From: Sinohyriopsis cumingii
Lineage: Eukaryota; Mollusca; Bivalvia; Unionida; Unionidae
Assembly: GCA_028554795.2 (NCBI GenBank)
Contig: CM068839.1
Span: 14,167,220-14,231,219, forward strand
Reading direction: 5' to 3'
Length of the DNA stretch: 64,000 nucleotides
A program made the translations under genes and the position numbers. Within the stretch, counting starts at the first letter, position 1. Every line of letters begins with the position of its first letter. Shown here piece by piece: positions 11,871-23,412 of the stretch. The notes below the pieces were generated by a model that searched no databases, was not told where the DNA came from, and saw nothing but the letters and a program-made list of their open reading frames with translations.

Positions 11871-12049
11871 TATATTAAACAGTAGTCTGTTCACATACAA
11901 AACAGAATTCACTAAATGTTTCAAGTGGTTTTCATGATAATTTTATGGCTATAAAATGTTTTACTAGCATGTAATCAGCACTCTAAAGCATATACTTTTA
12001 AAAGTTTTGGGATGGTACCAGCTTTTCTATTAAGGCATTGTGGTGGCAG
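11871..12049. other. Intron sequence without recognised features
   Basis: Short AT-rich spacer between the hairpin MITE and the C-rich array. Confidence 0.4.
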
Positions 12050-12880
12050 CTTGTAAGGATGAAATTATCCTGGTTTTCTCATGCTAGTGTTACTCAATAC
12101 CAATTCCCCCCCCCCCCCCAGAAAAGACACCATGTCATGTTAGGGACCCTTCCTCTCAACCTAATTCCCCCAGGATAGGGCACAAGGCTAATGTAGGCCC
12201 CCTTTTTACACTGCTTCCAGTCCCCATGTAAAGGACACCAGATCAATTTTGCAAAGGTTCAGTTCTCTCCCCCATAGTGTTAACTTCAGTACCCTTAAAT
12301 AGGATGGCTGGCTACTGTAGGACACTTCCTTCACCTCCCCCCATTTCCCCTGGAATGAACACCAGGCCACTGCTGCATTGTTCCTTCCCTCTGCATACTG
12401 TTCACTTTATTTGTTCACTAAGCAGGTCATAGGGCCCCTTCCCATCTCATCCCAAGTCCCCCTAGATAGGACACCAAGCCGTTTTACAGCCCTTTTTCTT
12501 CCTCCACCCCAATCCCCCTGGATAGGACACCAGGTCACTGCTGCAGGGTTACTTCCCCCACCCTTTACTGCTTATTTCAGTCTAATAGGACACCAGGCTA
12601 GTATTATAAAGTTCTCTCACTCCTCCTACTATTTCAGTTCCACTAGATAGGACACAAATCCATTTCAGGATTTTCCCCTGCCCTATAGTCCTTCTGGATT
12701 GGATGTTAGGCCATTGCAGGGTCCATCCCACTCAATCCTATGTAACCCTGGTTAGATTGAACACCAAGTTGTTGCAGACATCCCCCCTCTCTTCACTGTT
12801 TAATTCAGTCTCCCTGGACACCAGGCCATTACAGGATCTTGCCCACCCATTCCCCTTGGATAAGATGGGTATGGATGTGT
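12050..12880. repeat. Degenerate C/T-rich minisatellite, about 55-65 bp
   Basis: Units read roughly CCCCTGGATAGGACACCAGG then CCATTGCAGGGTCC, with a poly-C run of 14 at about 12107-12120. The strand bias (pyrimidine-rich on +) is strong compared with the AT-rich surroundings. The open frame at 12378-12650 is a by-product. Confidence 0.75.
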
Positions 12881-13199
12881 AGGTGAATCAGCTAGAGCTG
12901 TCCATGTACCCTGAATGAAGTTAGAAAAGCAACGAGTATCTCTTTTTAATAGATTTGCTAGCCACTAGGCTATAGGACTCCCTATGTATAAATACAAAAA
13001 AAGTATGCATGATTTGCTGTTGAGCTTCATCCTTTACATTCTCATTGATTTTCTTTACTGATTTGGTGAAGTAGTTTCCTTTAGAGAATTTAGCATGTAT
13101 TTTTGTGTGTGCATGTGCATGTCTTGGTTAGTTATGTAATTTAGGAATGTAGTCATCTAAATTTTGATTTTGATTTTTACCTACTTGATGTACATAACT

Positions 13200-13458
13200 A
13201 ATTTAACATAATATAGGCCATGAGCTGAGATACTGTGTGAGTGATTATTAATATTAAGATATAATATGGGTCATGATCTGAGATACTATGTGGGTGATTA
13301 TTAATTTAATATATAATATTGGTCATGATCTGAGATACTCTGTGGGTGATTATTAATTTAATATATAATATAGGCCATGATCTGAGATACTGTTTGGTGA
13401 TTATTAATTTAATGTATAATTTAGGCCACGATCTGAGATACTGTGTGGGTGATTATTA
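13200..13458. repeat. Minisatellite of about 55 bp, left part
   Basis: Units read GGTCATGATCTGAGATACTG then GTGGGTGATTATTAATTTAA. The array is interrupted by DNA element copy 3 and resumes at 16617. Confidence 0.8.
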
Positions 13459-16400
13459 CCTGTACGAAAACTTCCACCCTGACTTTAACCAGATTCCAGG
13501 TGGAATTTTAAAGCGAACTTCACTAAAAGCCTAGATTCCACTTATTATAAATTTTAGGTGGGTTCAGGGCAGATTCAGGGTGGAATACAGCCCGAAATAT
13601 GTAAATTAGTCCGTCTATTACTAGGTGGAATTTGTTTATTCAGCCTACTAGGCAGAATTAGTTTATTCCGCCTACTAGGTGGAATTTGTTTATTCCGTCT
13701 ACCAGGTGGAATCTGTTTATTCCGCTTATTTAGCCTAGATTCCCCTTATATAATCACTTTTAGGCAGATTCAGGGTGGAATATTGCTTGAAATTACTGTT
13801 ACTAGGCGGAATCTTTATTTCTGCCTAATTACATGGAAATACCTGCAGAAACCCCATCCAGTAATGAAAATGTCAAGGCAGATTTCATATGGGTTTTTTT
13901 AAGCATTTTCTGAATAAACCATAAAAAATATACTTCAGATTTCTATTATGTATTAAACTGCCTAATAATTTTTTAGATATTATTGGGAATCAATTTTAAA
14001 TATTCACAGTAATATTTAAAATGGATCATAAATTTTATTTTGACAGACATTATCAAATAAGATTTAGGTTTTACTTATCCTAAGGGGCAATGCTATTTTC
14101 TTTCTTGCATATAAAATTTAATCCAACATGGCATCACTTAGTAATATTCATTTCACTTTAAAGTTTGGTGAGATTTCACACATATTTTGACCAAAACTTC
14201 CATTGAAATTATGTTGAGGTCTCACTCAAATTTCTTTGAAATATTTGTGAGGTTTCACACAAAAAATGACTACAACTTTTGTAAGATTTCACTAGAATTT
14301 TGATCATTATATAGTATTTTACTGAAGTTTTTGTTAGTGTTTCAGCCATTTCAAAGAAATAATGGATATGAATTAAACAGGACTTTATTAACCAAGGTGA
14401 TATTTAAGTGTGCATGAAAACAATTATACTGATGTTGTAATTATATGACATCCAAGGCAAGAGAAATGGGAGTTAATACTAATAAAAACAATAATAATAA
14501 TAATGACTTTATTTAGAGAAGGTAATTCAATTAGTTACATAACTGGGGCCCCGAGTGGCCGAGTGGTCTAAAGCGCTCACCGTTCTGGATCACTGCCATC
14601 TCACCTCTGTCTGCGTGGGTTCGAGTCCAAGGCTTGGCTAGCGTGGGTATGTGGGAAAGCCTGCCAGTAGCTTCTCGTGGGTCGGTGGTTCTTCCCTGGG
14701 TTTTCCAGGGTTCTTCCTCCACCAGTTATACTGGCCGCCATGTATAGCCTATCTTGTGCTGAAAAATGGCGTTAAACCCTAGAACAACAACAAGAACAAG
14801 TTACATAACTAATCTACCTTGAGGCCTTCTATCTGTGGTGTACAACATATACAGTATATACAACATGATATGAAGTATCTGACACTAAATAATTAAGTGG
14901 TTTTAAAAATCAAAGTATCAAGTCTGGAACATATGCAAAGGCATCTGTGAACACATAAACATATATAAAATATTAAATATTAATCTGCATTGAAAAATTC
15001 CGCCGTGAAAATAATGCAAAATTACAGAAAAGCATCCATTTGAGACAATTTGATTATGAAAAGAAGAAAAGCTAGGAGCCTGCCTTATGTCATTTGTACT
15101 GTAGACTGGATTTTTGATTGCACAAACTATGATGCTGTTGTGGTCTCTCGAATTAGTCCTTGTTCCAAAAGCAGCCGCGAAAAACGTTTATCATGATATA
15201 ATAACTCTTATTTTACACTGAATTCCAACACACCAAGAATATTTTGATTATATACACAATAATGCCTCACGAGATTGAAAGTAGATTCTACTTTTCGGTC
15301 AAGAAAACTCCGCAAAGATATGACTATCTTTGATAGGCATGGATATCTGGCAACAATTCCCACCAGTGATCTACACGTTGTCCCTTCTTAAATTCTGAAG
15401 TTAATCAGTTTGGAGTTGTATATTACTTCGAAATCGTCCCGATTCAATTCCATGTCCTATTTAGCACGTTAGCCGCTACTGTAAAGCTCTTTATGGCACA
15501 AAAAGCAAAATGCTTGGCCTAGCGTTCAGTTTTCATACAGATTGACCAGTTATGTTCCCATCAAATTTGCGTTTAGGGTATTCTCCTTGCCGCACATTTT
15601 TCAAATGGTTATTCAATCTCTCGTCCTGCTCGAAAATTCGAATCGCCATGCTTAGTAAACATGCTCTTTCCAATCAGTTTCTGTTACACGATGATTCATT
15701 GGGCAATTACAAAATGTTGACCAATCAGAAAGCTTTATACAATGATCCTCTGTTAAACAATAAACGAAACAAATACTTATTTGAAAGCTCGTTGTGGAAT
15801 GGGACCGGATAGAGCATTATTTAAAAAAGAGTTTCGGAGACGATATTAAAAAATGGGTCCATATTGAGGAAATTCAGGTCAGGAGAAAAGCAAAATTATG
15901 TTTTAAAACAGAAAACAAGATGAAAACTTGTTCGAGGGCAGTTAAATCCAATTGAAGTTAAATAAAAATACAACAACAACAACAACAAATTTGAAAAAGA
16001 AATTTAACAAGGAAAGCTGTGGAAAGAAGTTATTAAAAAAATTGTGTCCAAAATAAACAATAAAAATTTACAGCTATCAGAAACAGGAAATAATTTTAAA
16101 TGCTGCTGAAAATCATTCAAATTGTACCAGAAACTATAAATTGTATTATATCTTATTGATATTTTTATTGAACTGTCAGTGATATTACAATCACAAAATA
16201 TCACTATATTTTCAGTCATTTAACTTTACAGACACACAAAAGCCAAGTCCTAATTATGCCTTCTTTAGTGATGTTAATGACTAAGTTCTTCATTCCGCCT
16301 AGATGTTGGTTAGAAAATAAACTAAGTCCTGATTCCTCCTTTCATATAATAGATGCCAGTGACTAAGTTCCTAATTCCACCTAGATGGTGGGTGGAAAAT

Positions 16401-16616
16401 CAACCAAGTCCAAAATTACGCCTAAAGATGTATTTATAGCAGGAATTTGACAAAAGTCCATCTTAGAGTTAGACGGACTCTTAGATGAATTCATCTTTGA
16501 CTTTTCAAATTTTCCATGTCCGCCTTTGTAGTAACCAGATTTTTAACATTTTAGGCAGATTCCGCCTGGAGTCTGCTTAAGTTCCAGGTGGAATCTGCCT
16601 AATTATTTCGTACAGG
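13459..16616. mobile_element. Non-autonomous DNA transposon, family R, copy 3 (complete, TA duplication)
   Basis: The termini are CCTGTACGAAAACTTCC and, inverted, CCTGTACGAAATAATTAGGC. The element sits inside a tandem unit whose other copies read GATTATTAATTTAAT, so the junctions GATTATTA|element|TAATTTAAT show a clean TA target duplication. Many subterminal TAGGTGGAATTTG-type motifs occur on both sides. It is 3158 bp long, of which 254 bp is a SINE inserted later (14545-14798). No transposase frame. A TA target suggests mobilisation by a Tc1/mariner-type or other TA-using enzyme (inference). Confidence 0.75.
14545..14798 (+). mobile_element. tRNA-derived SINE, complete, with 12-bp target duplication
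   Basis: The 5' part is tRNA-like, with A-box-like TGGCCGAGTGG and B-box GGTTCGAGTCC, the two internal promoter elements for RNA polymerase III. A tRNA-unrelated body follows (TTCTTCCCTGGGTTTTCC, then GAAAAATGGCGTTAAACC) with an AACAACAACAAGAACA tail. AGTTACATAACT flanks it on both sides (14533-14544 and 14799-14810). It inserted into DNA element copy 3, so it is younger than that copy. Diverged relatives are at 33682, 34566, 42828 and 46858/48524. Confidence 0.85.
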
Positions 16617-16660
16617 TAATTTAATATATAATATGGGTCATGATTTGAGATACTGTAGTT
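16617..16660. repeat. Minisatellite of about 55 bp, right part
   Basis: Continuation of the 13200-13458 array (TAATTTAATATATAATATGG, then GTCATGATTTGAGATACTG) beyond DNA element copy 3. Confidence 0.75.
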
Positions 16661-17429
16661 GATTAAACTTGTTGAAAATACTTATTCGTCATTGATATCA
16701 CTGATGCAGATCATTCTATCATTTACCTGTCCAATTTATTTACAAAGTTTTCCAAAATGTTTTAAGACAAAATTGGAAGAATTGTATTCAGCTATTCTTT
16801 TTCAGCAATAAACACTGTTGTTGCATGCAGTTTGATGTATTCTTACTTAGGAACAATGATCAACACTAGTGTTTACGTTTGAAAATTTGATTCTAATGTT
16901 TGTCTTACAGCATTCCAGTAGGTTTTTAGTAACTGAATTTTGACTGTCAGTTTGTCTTACTTAACAAGAAATAAGGTATCCATAAAACAATAAGCATTTG
17001 ACCTCAGTGTTTGGCATTCATAAAGACATACATGATCTACAATATAATTTGATGATATTTAATGAGAATATTATTATCCCCCTCATAAAAATGGTTTCAT
17101 AATGGTTGCTAGGTTTTATTTGAATCATTACTTAGGAGTCAAAATGTTTGACATAGAGCTTAGGAAAAGAGTTTAAAGGTTTTACCTGTCCAATTTCCTC
17201 AGTTGGTCATGCATTTGCATGATACAACTTTCTCTAAATCTTGTTGAAAAATATTTTAACCAAAAAGAAAGCTGCATTAATTTATTTCCAGTAAAATTTC
17301 TAAGTGTGAAGTAAAGATTTTTATTTGAAACATTGAGTCAAGTTTTATGATGGAGGGGTCAAGCATTGAATTTTTTTAATAAATGTGGTGGGTTCTTTTG
17401 CAGTATTGCTATTTGCAATAAAGACTTTG
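16661..17429. other. Intron 2 sequence without recognised features
   Basis: AT-rich sequence. No exon, repeat or element end that I can support. Confidence 0.45.
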
Positions 17430-18985
17430 CATATACTGATCTTGACTGTTGTGGTTCAGATGCAGGTGACTACTATTGATCTAGACTGCTATGGTTCACA
17501 ATGAGGTGACTACTATTGATCTTGGCTACACTAGTTCAGAACTAGGTGACTACTATCGATCTTTACTACTCTGGTTCAGAATGAGGTGACTACCATTGAT
17601 CATGACCTCTTTGGTTCAGAACAAGGGGACTACTATCAATCTTGACTATTATGGTTCAGATTGAGGGGACTACTATTGATCTCAACTACTATGGTTCAGA
17701 AAGAGGTGACTACTATTGAACTAAACAATTATGGTTCTGACTGAGGTGGCTTTCGATCTTGACTGCTATGGTTCAGAATGAGGTGACTACTATTAATTGT
17801 GACTGCTTTTATTCAGAATGAGGTGACTAATATTGATCTTGACTACTTTGGTTCAGAATGAGGTGACTAATTTTGATCATGACTGCTGTGGTTCATAATG
17901 AGGTGATTTCTGTTGATCTTGACTGCTATAGTTCTGATTGAGATGACTAATATTGCTCTCTGGTTCAGAACAGTGTGACTGCTATTAATCTTTACTATGG
18001 TTCAGAATGAGATGATTATGATTGATCTTGGCTATACTAGTTCATAACTAGGTGACTACTATTGGTTGTTACTACTATTCTGGTTCAGAACGAGGTGACT
18101 GTTATTGATTTTTGCTACTTTGGTTTGGAACAAGGTGACTACTATCAATCTTGACTACTATGGTTCAGATGGAGGTGACTTGTATTGATCTTTACTATGG
18201 TTCAGAATGAGGTGACTACTATTGATCTTGACTGATGTGGTTCATGAGGTGTTTACTATTGATCTTGACTGATGTGGTTCAGATTGAGGTAACTACTCTT
18301 GACATTGACTGTTATGACTGATGGAGGTGACTGCTATTGATCTAGTCTACTGTGGTTCTGATTGAGTTTATTACTATTGGTCTTGACTGCTATGGTTCAG
18401 AACAAGGTGACTTTTTTATTTTGACTACTTTGGCTCAGAACAAGATGACTACTATTGATCTTGACTACTGTGGTTCAGAATGAGGTGACTATTATTGATC
18501 TTAGCTACTATGGTTCAGAGCAAGGTGACAACTAGTGATCTTGACTACTGTAGTTCAGAATTAGGTGTCTACTATTGTTTTTGACTACTATGGTTCAGAC
18601 TGAGGTGACTACTGTTGATATTGACTACTCTGGTTTAGAACAAGGTGAATATTTTTTATTTTGACTAATCTGGTTCAGAATGTGATGACTACTGTTGATC
18701 TTGACTAATATGGTTCAGAATGTGGTGATTACTTTTGATCTTGACTACTCTGGTTCAGAATGAGGTGACTACTATTGATCTTGACTACTCTGGTTTAGAA
18801 CAAGGTGAATATTTTTCATTTTGACTACTTTGGTTCAGAACAAGGTGACTACTGTTGATCTTGACTTCAGTGGTTCAGAATGTGGTGACTACTATTGATC
18901 TTGACTACTATGGTTCAGAACGAGGTGACTAATATTGATCTTGACTAATATGGTTCAGAACAAGGTGACTACTCATCAGGGTTGG
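17430..18985. repeat. Minisatellite of about 40 bp, near 38 copies
   Basis: Units read ATTGATCTTGACTACTATGG, then TTCAGAATGAGGTGACTACT. The array ends about 70 bp before the acceptor of exon 3. Units differ by scattered substitutions, which suggests an old array. Confidence 0.9.
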
Positions 18986-19052
18986 CCTCTCTTTAGAGAA
19001 GCCTCAGACTACAAAGATTGCAGTATACATGTTTTAATACTTCCTGTTATAG

Positions 19053-19217
19053 GCTGAGCAGTATCGTGGGATGAAGACAGTGTTCCAGAAGACCTTGTAC
19101 CTGTTACAGCTGCTGATCAGAGAGAATGTGAAAGTCAAGGGAAGAATCTTCAACAGGCTGGACACACTGCTGGATGTCCAGGTTGTTCCATCTGATCTGG
19201 CTCTAGCACTTAAAGAG
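19053..19217 (+). CDS. IP3-receptor-like gene, exon 3 (RIH/armadillo region)
   Basis: This 55-codon exon in phase 0/0 has acceptor TGTTATAG and donor GTAATT. It begins AEQYRGMKTVFQKTLYLLQL and ends VVPSDLALALKE. The pattern of two amphipathic helices joined by a KGRIFNRLDTLL segment matches the IP3-receptor stretch where a helix with LAHEFLQNF is followed by ALLHKHINLFL. This is the start of the second RIH domain. It follows an 11.4-kb intron filled with repeats. The coding base composition is clearly richer in G and C than the flanks. Confidence 0.75.
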
Positions 19218-19703
19218 GTAATTAACAGAAGTCTAACCTTTCAAAGTTTGTTCATACCTGGGTAAGATTATCTCTATTAAATACTCATCTGTCCTAAACA
19301 GCCACTTTCTTTGGATTTGTTTCAATGAAATGCACAGAAAGTGAACTCGGTTAAGGAGCAACTGGTAATAAAAGACCACCTGTTCTGTTTTCCAGATGTG
19401 TGACTTAATACAATTTGACTATATTAGGCCTATGTAAGATACAAATTATTAAATACATGCATTTGTTTGAGGACCACCCCTTGGAAAGGACTAAGTGACC
19501 TCTCAAGTCAGTTTATACATTTCTTCACATTCTTGATTTAAGGTAATGAAAGTGGTTGTTTAAGCCAAGTGTGATTGCTTATTGAAAGTGATCTTTCATG
19601 TAGATTAAATTCTATAGATGTCTGAGTCATTGGACAAAGATAAAGTGTAATAATTAGTACAGGCACTGTACTCAAAGGACAAGTTTTGCAATTTCTGTTA
19701 AAC
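19218..19703. other. Intron 3, upstream part
   Basis: AT-rich intron sequence with nothing recognised before the decayed exon copy at 19704. Confidence 0.4.
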
Positions 19704-19815
19704 TATTTATTGCCAGTCAACAGACCATCTGTATGATGGTGCAAGTTTCCAGGTAAAGAAGATCATCAAGGTGGCATCAGGCCGTACTTTCTCGAAACTT
19801 CTCAACAGTTTTCCA
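19704..19815 (+). pseudogene. Decayed duplicate of exon 4 in the preceding intron
   Basis: The segment starts TATTTATTGCCAGTCA, against TATTTATTGCCAATCA in exon 4, keeps the run GTAAAGAAGAT and the run TGGCATCAG at matching spacing, and ends near CTTCTCAACAG, which parallels GAACTGCTCAATG. Two extra bases before GTAAAGAAG break the frame and make the TAA of that run an in-frame stop. No AG acceptor directly precedes it. It looks like a tandem exon duplication that has lost function. Confidence 0.65.
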
Positions 19816-21073
19816 TAAATTGAGATTTTGCATTATCTTGCTTGTACTAATAAACACTGGAATTTTTGAAAAGGCAGATATACAAGAAAGGGTGAAAACA
19901 ACTTGACAATTTTAAAATTGTACTTGTTTTGATCGTTTTACTTTTAATAATATTTGTAAAAAGTAATGGGATATTCCATAGAGATGAAATTAACAATTAC
20001 AGAAGAATGAAAAATACTGTAATTACAGTCAAAATCCTTGATGCCTGCTTAATGTTCAGTAAATGGCATACTTCCAAACCAAACAAAAGAAAGGCACCAC
20101 AAACACTGAATTGGATGAAGAAAATTGGAATATTAAGTGAAATTGAGTTCAGAGTACCAATACAGACATGTTTTACAATCAATATGGTATATCCAAGTTG
20201 ATATTTCCATATTAACAGTGAAGTTTATTTAGTCCTAATTATTAATTTAGTATAACTATAATAAATAAATTCAATGAGCAAATTTAAAATAGGATAGATT
20301 TCAGAGATCACCACTATTTTATTGAATTAATATTAGTTTTTAGTGAAAATTCTGCATTCCAAATTATATTCATGAAATTCTTAAAATTATTAATTTTTTA
20401 AAAATTAAATTTTGAACAGGATGTTTTTATTTGGAGGTAGTAAGATAGAAGAGTACTTTACCAGTGATACCTGATCTCAGGGTGCAACTTAAGTTAGGAT
20501 TCATGGGGGATTCTCAACAGGGTCATGAAGGGTCATCAGAAGAAAATCAGGGTTGGGAGGTCTTATTGTTGGCTAGTTTAGTTTTGTAGCAAAAATGGTT
20601 GTGATCCACTGTACTATTGCATCAATGTGAGAGACTGGTGCGATATAGTTTCTCAATGAAAACACCAAGTTGCTGAAGAAGAACCAGTCAGACTATAAAT
20701 AAGTGAAAAGTAATGGCAGAACTGAAAAGAAAAGAAAGATGAAGAAAAAAAAACTGTTTATGGTGATCATTTTGGTAACAAGTGTTGAAAGTATTAAAGG
20801 TTCTGGAATTGGAGGAATTGATACCATTTGTTCTCAATGGACATTAAATGTTGATGACTGTACAGGGTTGTATAGATTCATTGAAAAATGGAGCAGTTGA
20901 TGAATAGAAGTTTTTTTGTTTACTTTTAACTAATGTATTATTGATTTTAGATATGCTGCCTAAATTATGAAAAAGTTCTGCTTATATTTCTTTCAAGCAT
21001 GCCCATAGGCTGACATGTCTGTGTAATTAGAATATTTGTATCAATTAGTAGAAATATATTTGACAATTTTCAG
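19816..21073. other. Intron 3, downstream part
   Basis: AT-rich. Short open frames on both strands at about 19930-20200 and 20703-20900 have low-complexity, Lys-rich products and no recognisable domain. Confidence 0.4.
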
Positions 21074-21312
21074 GTATTTATTGCCAATCAGACTAACTGT
21101 CTAAAGGTACGAGCCAATCAAGTAAAGAAGATTGTTCTGCTGGCATCAGAACATCAGCATGAAGCCCCAGAATTCCTGGAACTGCTCAATGTCCTGGTGA
21201 AAGTTGAGGGTCTGGACTTAACAATCAAGCGTAACCAGGCACTGGTCATGAAGTATGTTATGCAGAACTTCAAGAAGTCAGGATATGTCCTAGATCAACC
21301 CCGTGAAACTAA
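21074..21312 (+). CDS. IP3-receptor-like gene, exon 4 (RIH/armadillo region)
   Basis: The exon runs from acceptor TTTTCAG to donor GTATGC and encodes 79 codons plus two bases of a split Lys codon. It opens VFIANQTNCLKVRANQVKKI and contains EFLELLNVLVKVEG, the counterpart of the conserved KFLQTIVKAEGK block of IP3 receptors, then ALVMKYVMQNFKKSG, the counterpart of the MVMAELVNSG helix. This is the most family-diagnostic exon. The donor is also the first unit of the 49-bp array that follows. A broken duplicate of this exon lies 1.3 kb upstream at 19704-19815. Confidence 0.8.
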
Positions 21313-22318
21313 GTATGCACCTTCTCTGACTAATATAAAATTCTGAGCACTGGGATGCTAAGCATGTACCTCACTTGACTAATATAAAATTCTAAGCCCT
21401 GGGACACTAAGCATGTACCTCACCTGACACTTATATAATTCTAAGCAGTGGGACACTGAGTATGTACCTTCTTTGACTAATATAAAACTCTAAGCCCTGG
21501 GACACTAAGCATGTACCTTCTCTAATATAAAACTCTAAGCTCTGGGACACTAAGCATGTTCCTCACCTGACTAATATAAAATTCTAAGCCCTGGGACACT
21601 AAGCATGTACTTCACCTGAGTAATATAAAATTCTAAGCTCTGGCACGCTAAGCAGGTATTTCACCTGACTAATATAATATGCTAAGCCCTGGGACACTAA
21701 GGATGTACCTCACCTGACTAGTAATATAAAACTCTAAGCCCAGGGACACTAGCCATGTACCTCATTTGAATAATATAAAATTCTAAGCCCTGGGACACTC
21801 AGCCGGTACCTCACCTGACTAATATGAAATTCTATGCCCTGGGACACTTAGCCTGTACATCAACTAATATAAACTTCTAAGCCCTGATACACTAAGCATG
21901 TACCTTCTCTGACTAATATAACATTTTAAGCCCTGGGACACTAAGCATGTACCTCACCTGACTAATATAAAATTCTAAGCCCTGGGACACTAAGCATGTA
22001 CCTCACCTGATTAATATAAAATTCTAAGCCCTGGGACACTAAGCATGTACCTCACCTGATTAATATAAAATTCTAAGCCCTGGGACACTAAGCATGTACC
22101 TCACCTGACTAATATAAAACTCTAAGTGCTGGGACACTAAGCATGTACCTCACCTGACTAATATAAAATTCTAAGCCCTGTGACACTAAGCATGTACCTC
22201 ACCTGACTAATATAAAATTCTAAGCCCTGGGACACTAAGTATGTACCTCACCTGACTAATATAAAATTCTAATCCCAGGGACACTAAGCATGTTCCTCAC
22301 CTGACTAATATATGAGTA
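21313..22318. repeat. 49-bp array beginning at the exon 4 donor
   Basis: Units read AATATAAAATTCTAAGCCCT, then GGGACACTAAGCATGTACC, then TCACCTGACT. The exon 4 border ACTAA|GTATGCACCTTC is itself the start of the first unit, and some later units recreate CTAAGTATGTACC or CTGAGTATGTACC. About 20 copies. Confidence 0.9.
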
Positions 22319-22429
22319 GCTCTTTATAAAGTACTGTTACATAGTATTTTTTTCATTTGTGCACTTTTAAAAAGTTTGTTTATTTTGTGTTTTAACATTA
22401 AATGAAACAAAATATAGCCATTATATTTT

Positions 22430-22970
22430 GATACAAGTGAGTCTTATAAAGTAGGGCAAGGATTCTGTGTCCCCTAGGATCATGGACACAAGTTAGTCTT
22501 ATAAAATAGGGTATATAGGAATCTGTGTCCTAGGACCATGGATACAAGTGAGTCTTATAAAATAGGATATATAGAAATCTGTGCCCAAGGACAATGGACA
22601 CAAGTTAGTCTTATAAATTAGGGTATATAGGAATCGGTGTGTCCTAGGACAATGGACACAAGTTAGCTTATAAAATAGGATATATAGGAATCTGTGTGAC
22701 CAAGGACCATGGACACAAGTGAGTCTTATAAAATAGGGTATATAGGAATCTGTGTGACCAAGGACCATGGACACAAGTGAGTCTTATAAAATAGGGCAAG
22801 GATTCTGTGTCCTAGGACTATGGACACAAGTTAGTTTTATACCATAGGGTATATAGGATTCTGTGTGCCCAAGGACGATGGACACAAGTTCGTCTTATAA
22901 AGTAGGGCAAGGATTTTGTGTACACAGTTTCGTCTCATAAAACAGAGTATATAGGATTATTGGTGCCCAT
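22430..22970. repeat. Minisatellite of about 58-60 bp
   Basis: Units carry GGACACAAGTTAGTCTTATA, then AAATAGGGTATATAGGAATC, then TGTGTCCTAGGACCAT. About nine copies. The frame open on the minus strand is a by-product. Confidence 0.85.
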
Positions 22971-23149
22971 GGACCATCCATCTGTCTTTCCTACTGTCAG
23001 TAGCACAATTTTGTGAATATTACTAGTCTTGGAGTTTTTGATGGATTGTAGGATGACTTTGTAGATATATTATGTCATCAGTTTAGCTGAAAATGTGCAT
23101 ATGGACAAAATTGCTGTGACTCTGAAATGTTTAACTTGCCTGGTCATAA

Positions 23150-23412
23150 GGACAAGAGAGCTACAGGTCTGGTCATTCATCTGTCATGGCCAAGAGAGCT
23201 ACAGGTCTGGCCATTCATCTGTCATGGCCAAGAGAGCTACAGGTCTGGTCATTCATCTGTCATGGCCAAGAGAGATACAGGTCTGGCCATTCATCTGTCA
23301 TGGCCAAGAGAGCTACAGGTCTGGCGATTCATCTGTCATGGCCAAGAGAGCTACAGGTCTGGTCATTCATCTGTCATGGCCAAGAGAGCTACTGGGTCTG
23401 GTCATTCATCAG
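23150..23412. repeat. 38-bp minisatellite, seven near-identical copies
   Basis: Units read GAGCTACAGGTCTGGTCATT, then CATCTGTCATGGCCAAGA. Copies are almost identical, so the array is young. Open frames in three phases are expected from a stop-free unit. Confidence 0.9.

Noticed and set aside
14545-14640. A tRNA gene
   Set aside because: A and B boxes are present, but the sequence continues into a SINE body with an A-rich tail and a target duplication, and the cloverleaf arms do not pair well by eye. It is a tRNA-derived SINE.
19929-20201. 90-codon + strand frame as an exon
   Set aside because: No similarity to the gene family, and exon 3 joins exon 4 directly in phase.
21313-22318. CRISPR array
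   Set aside because: Units are contiguous tandem repeats without unique spacers, in an intron-bearing eukaryotic gene.
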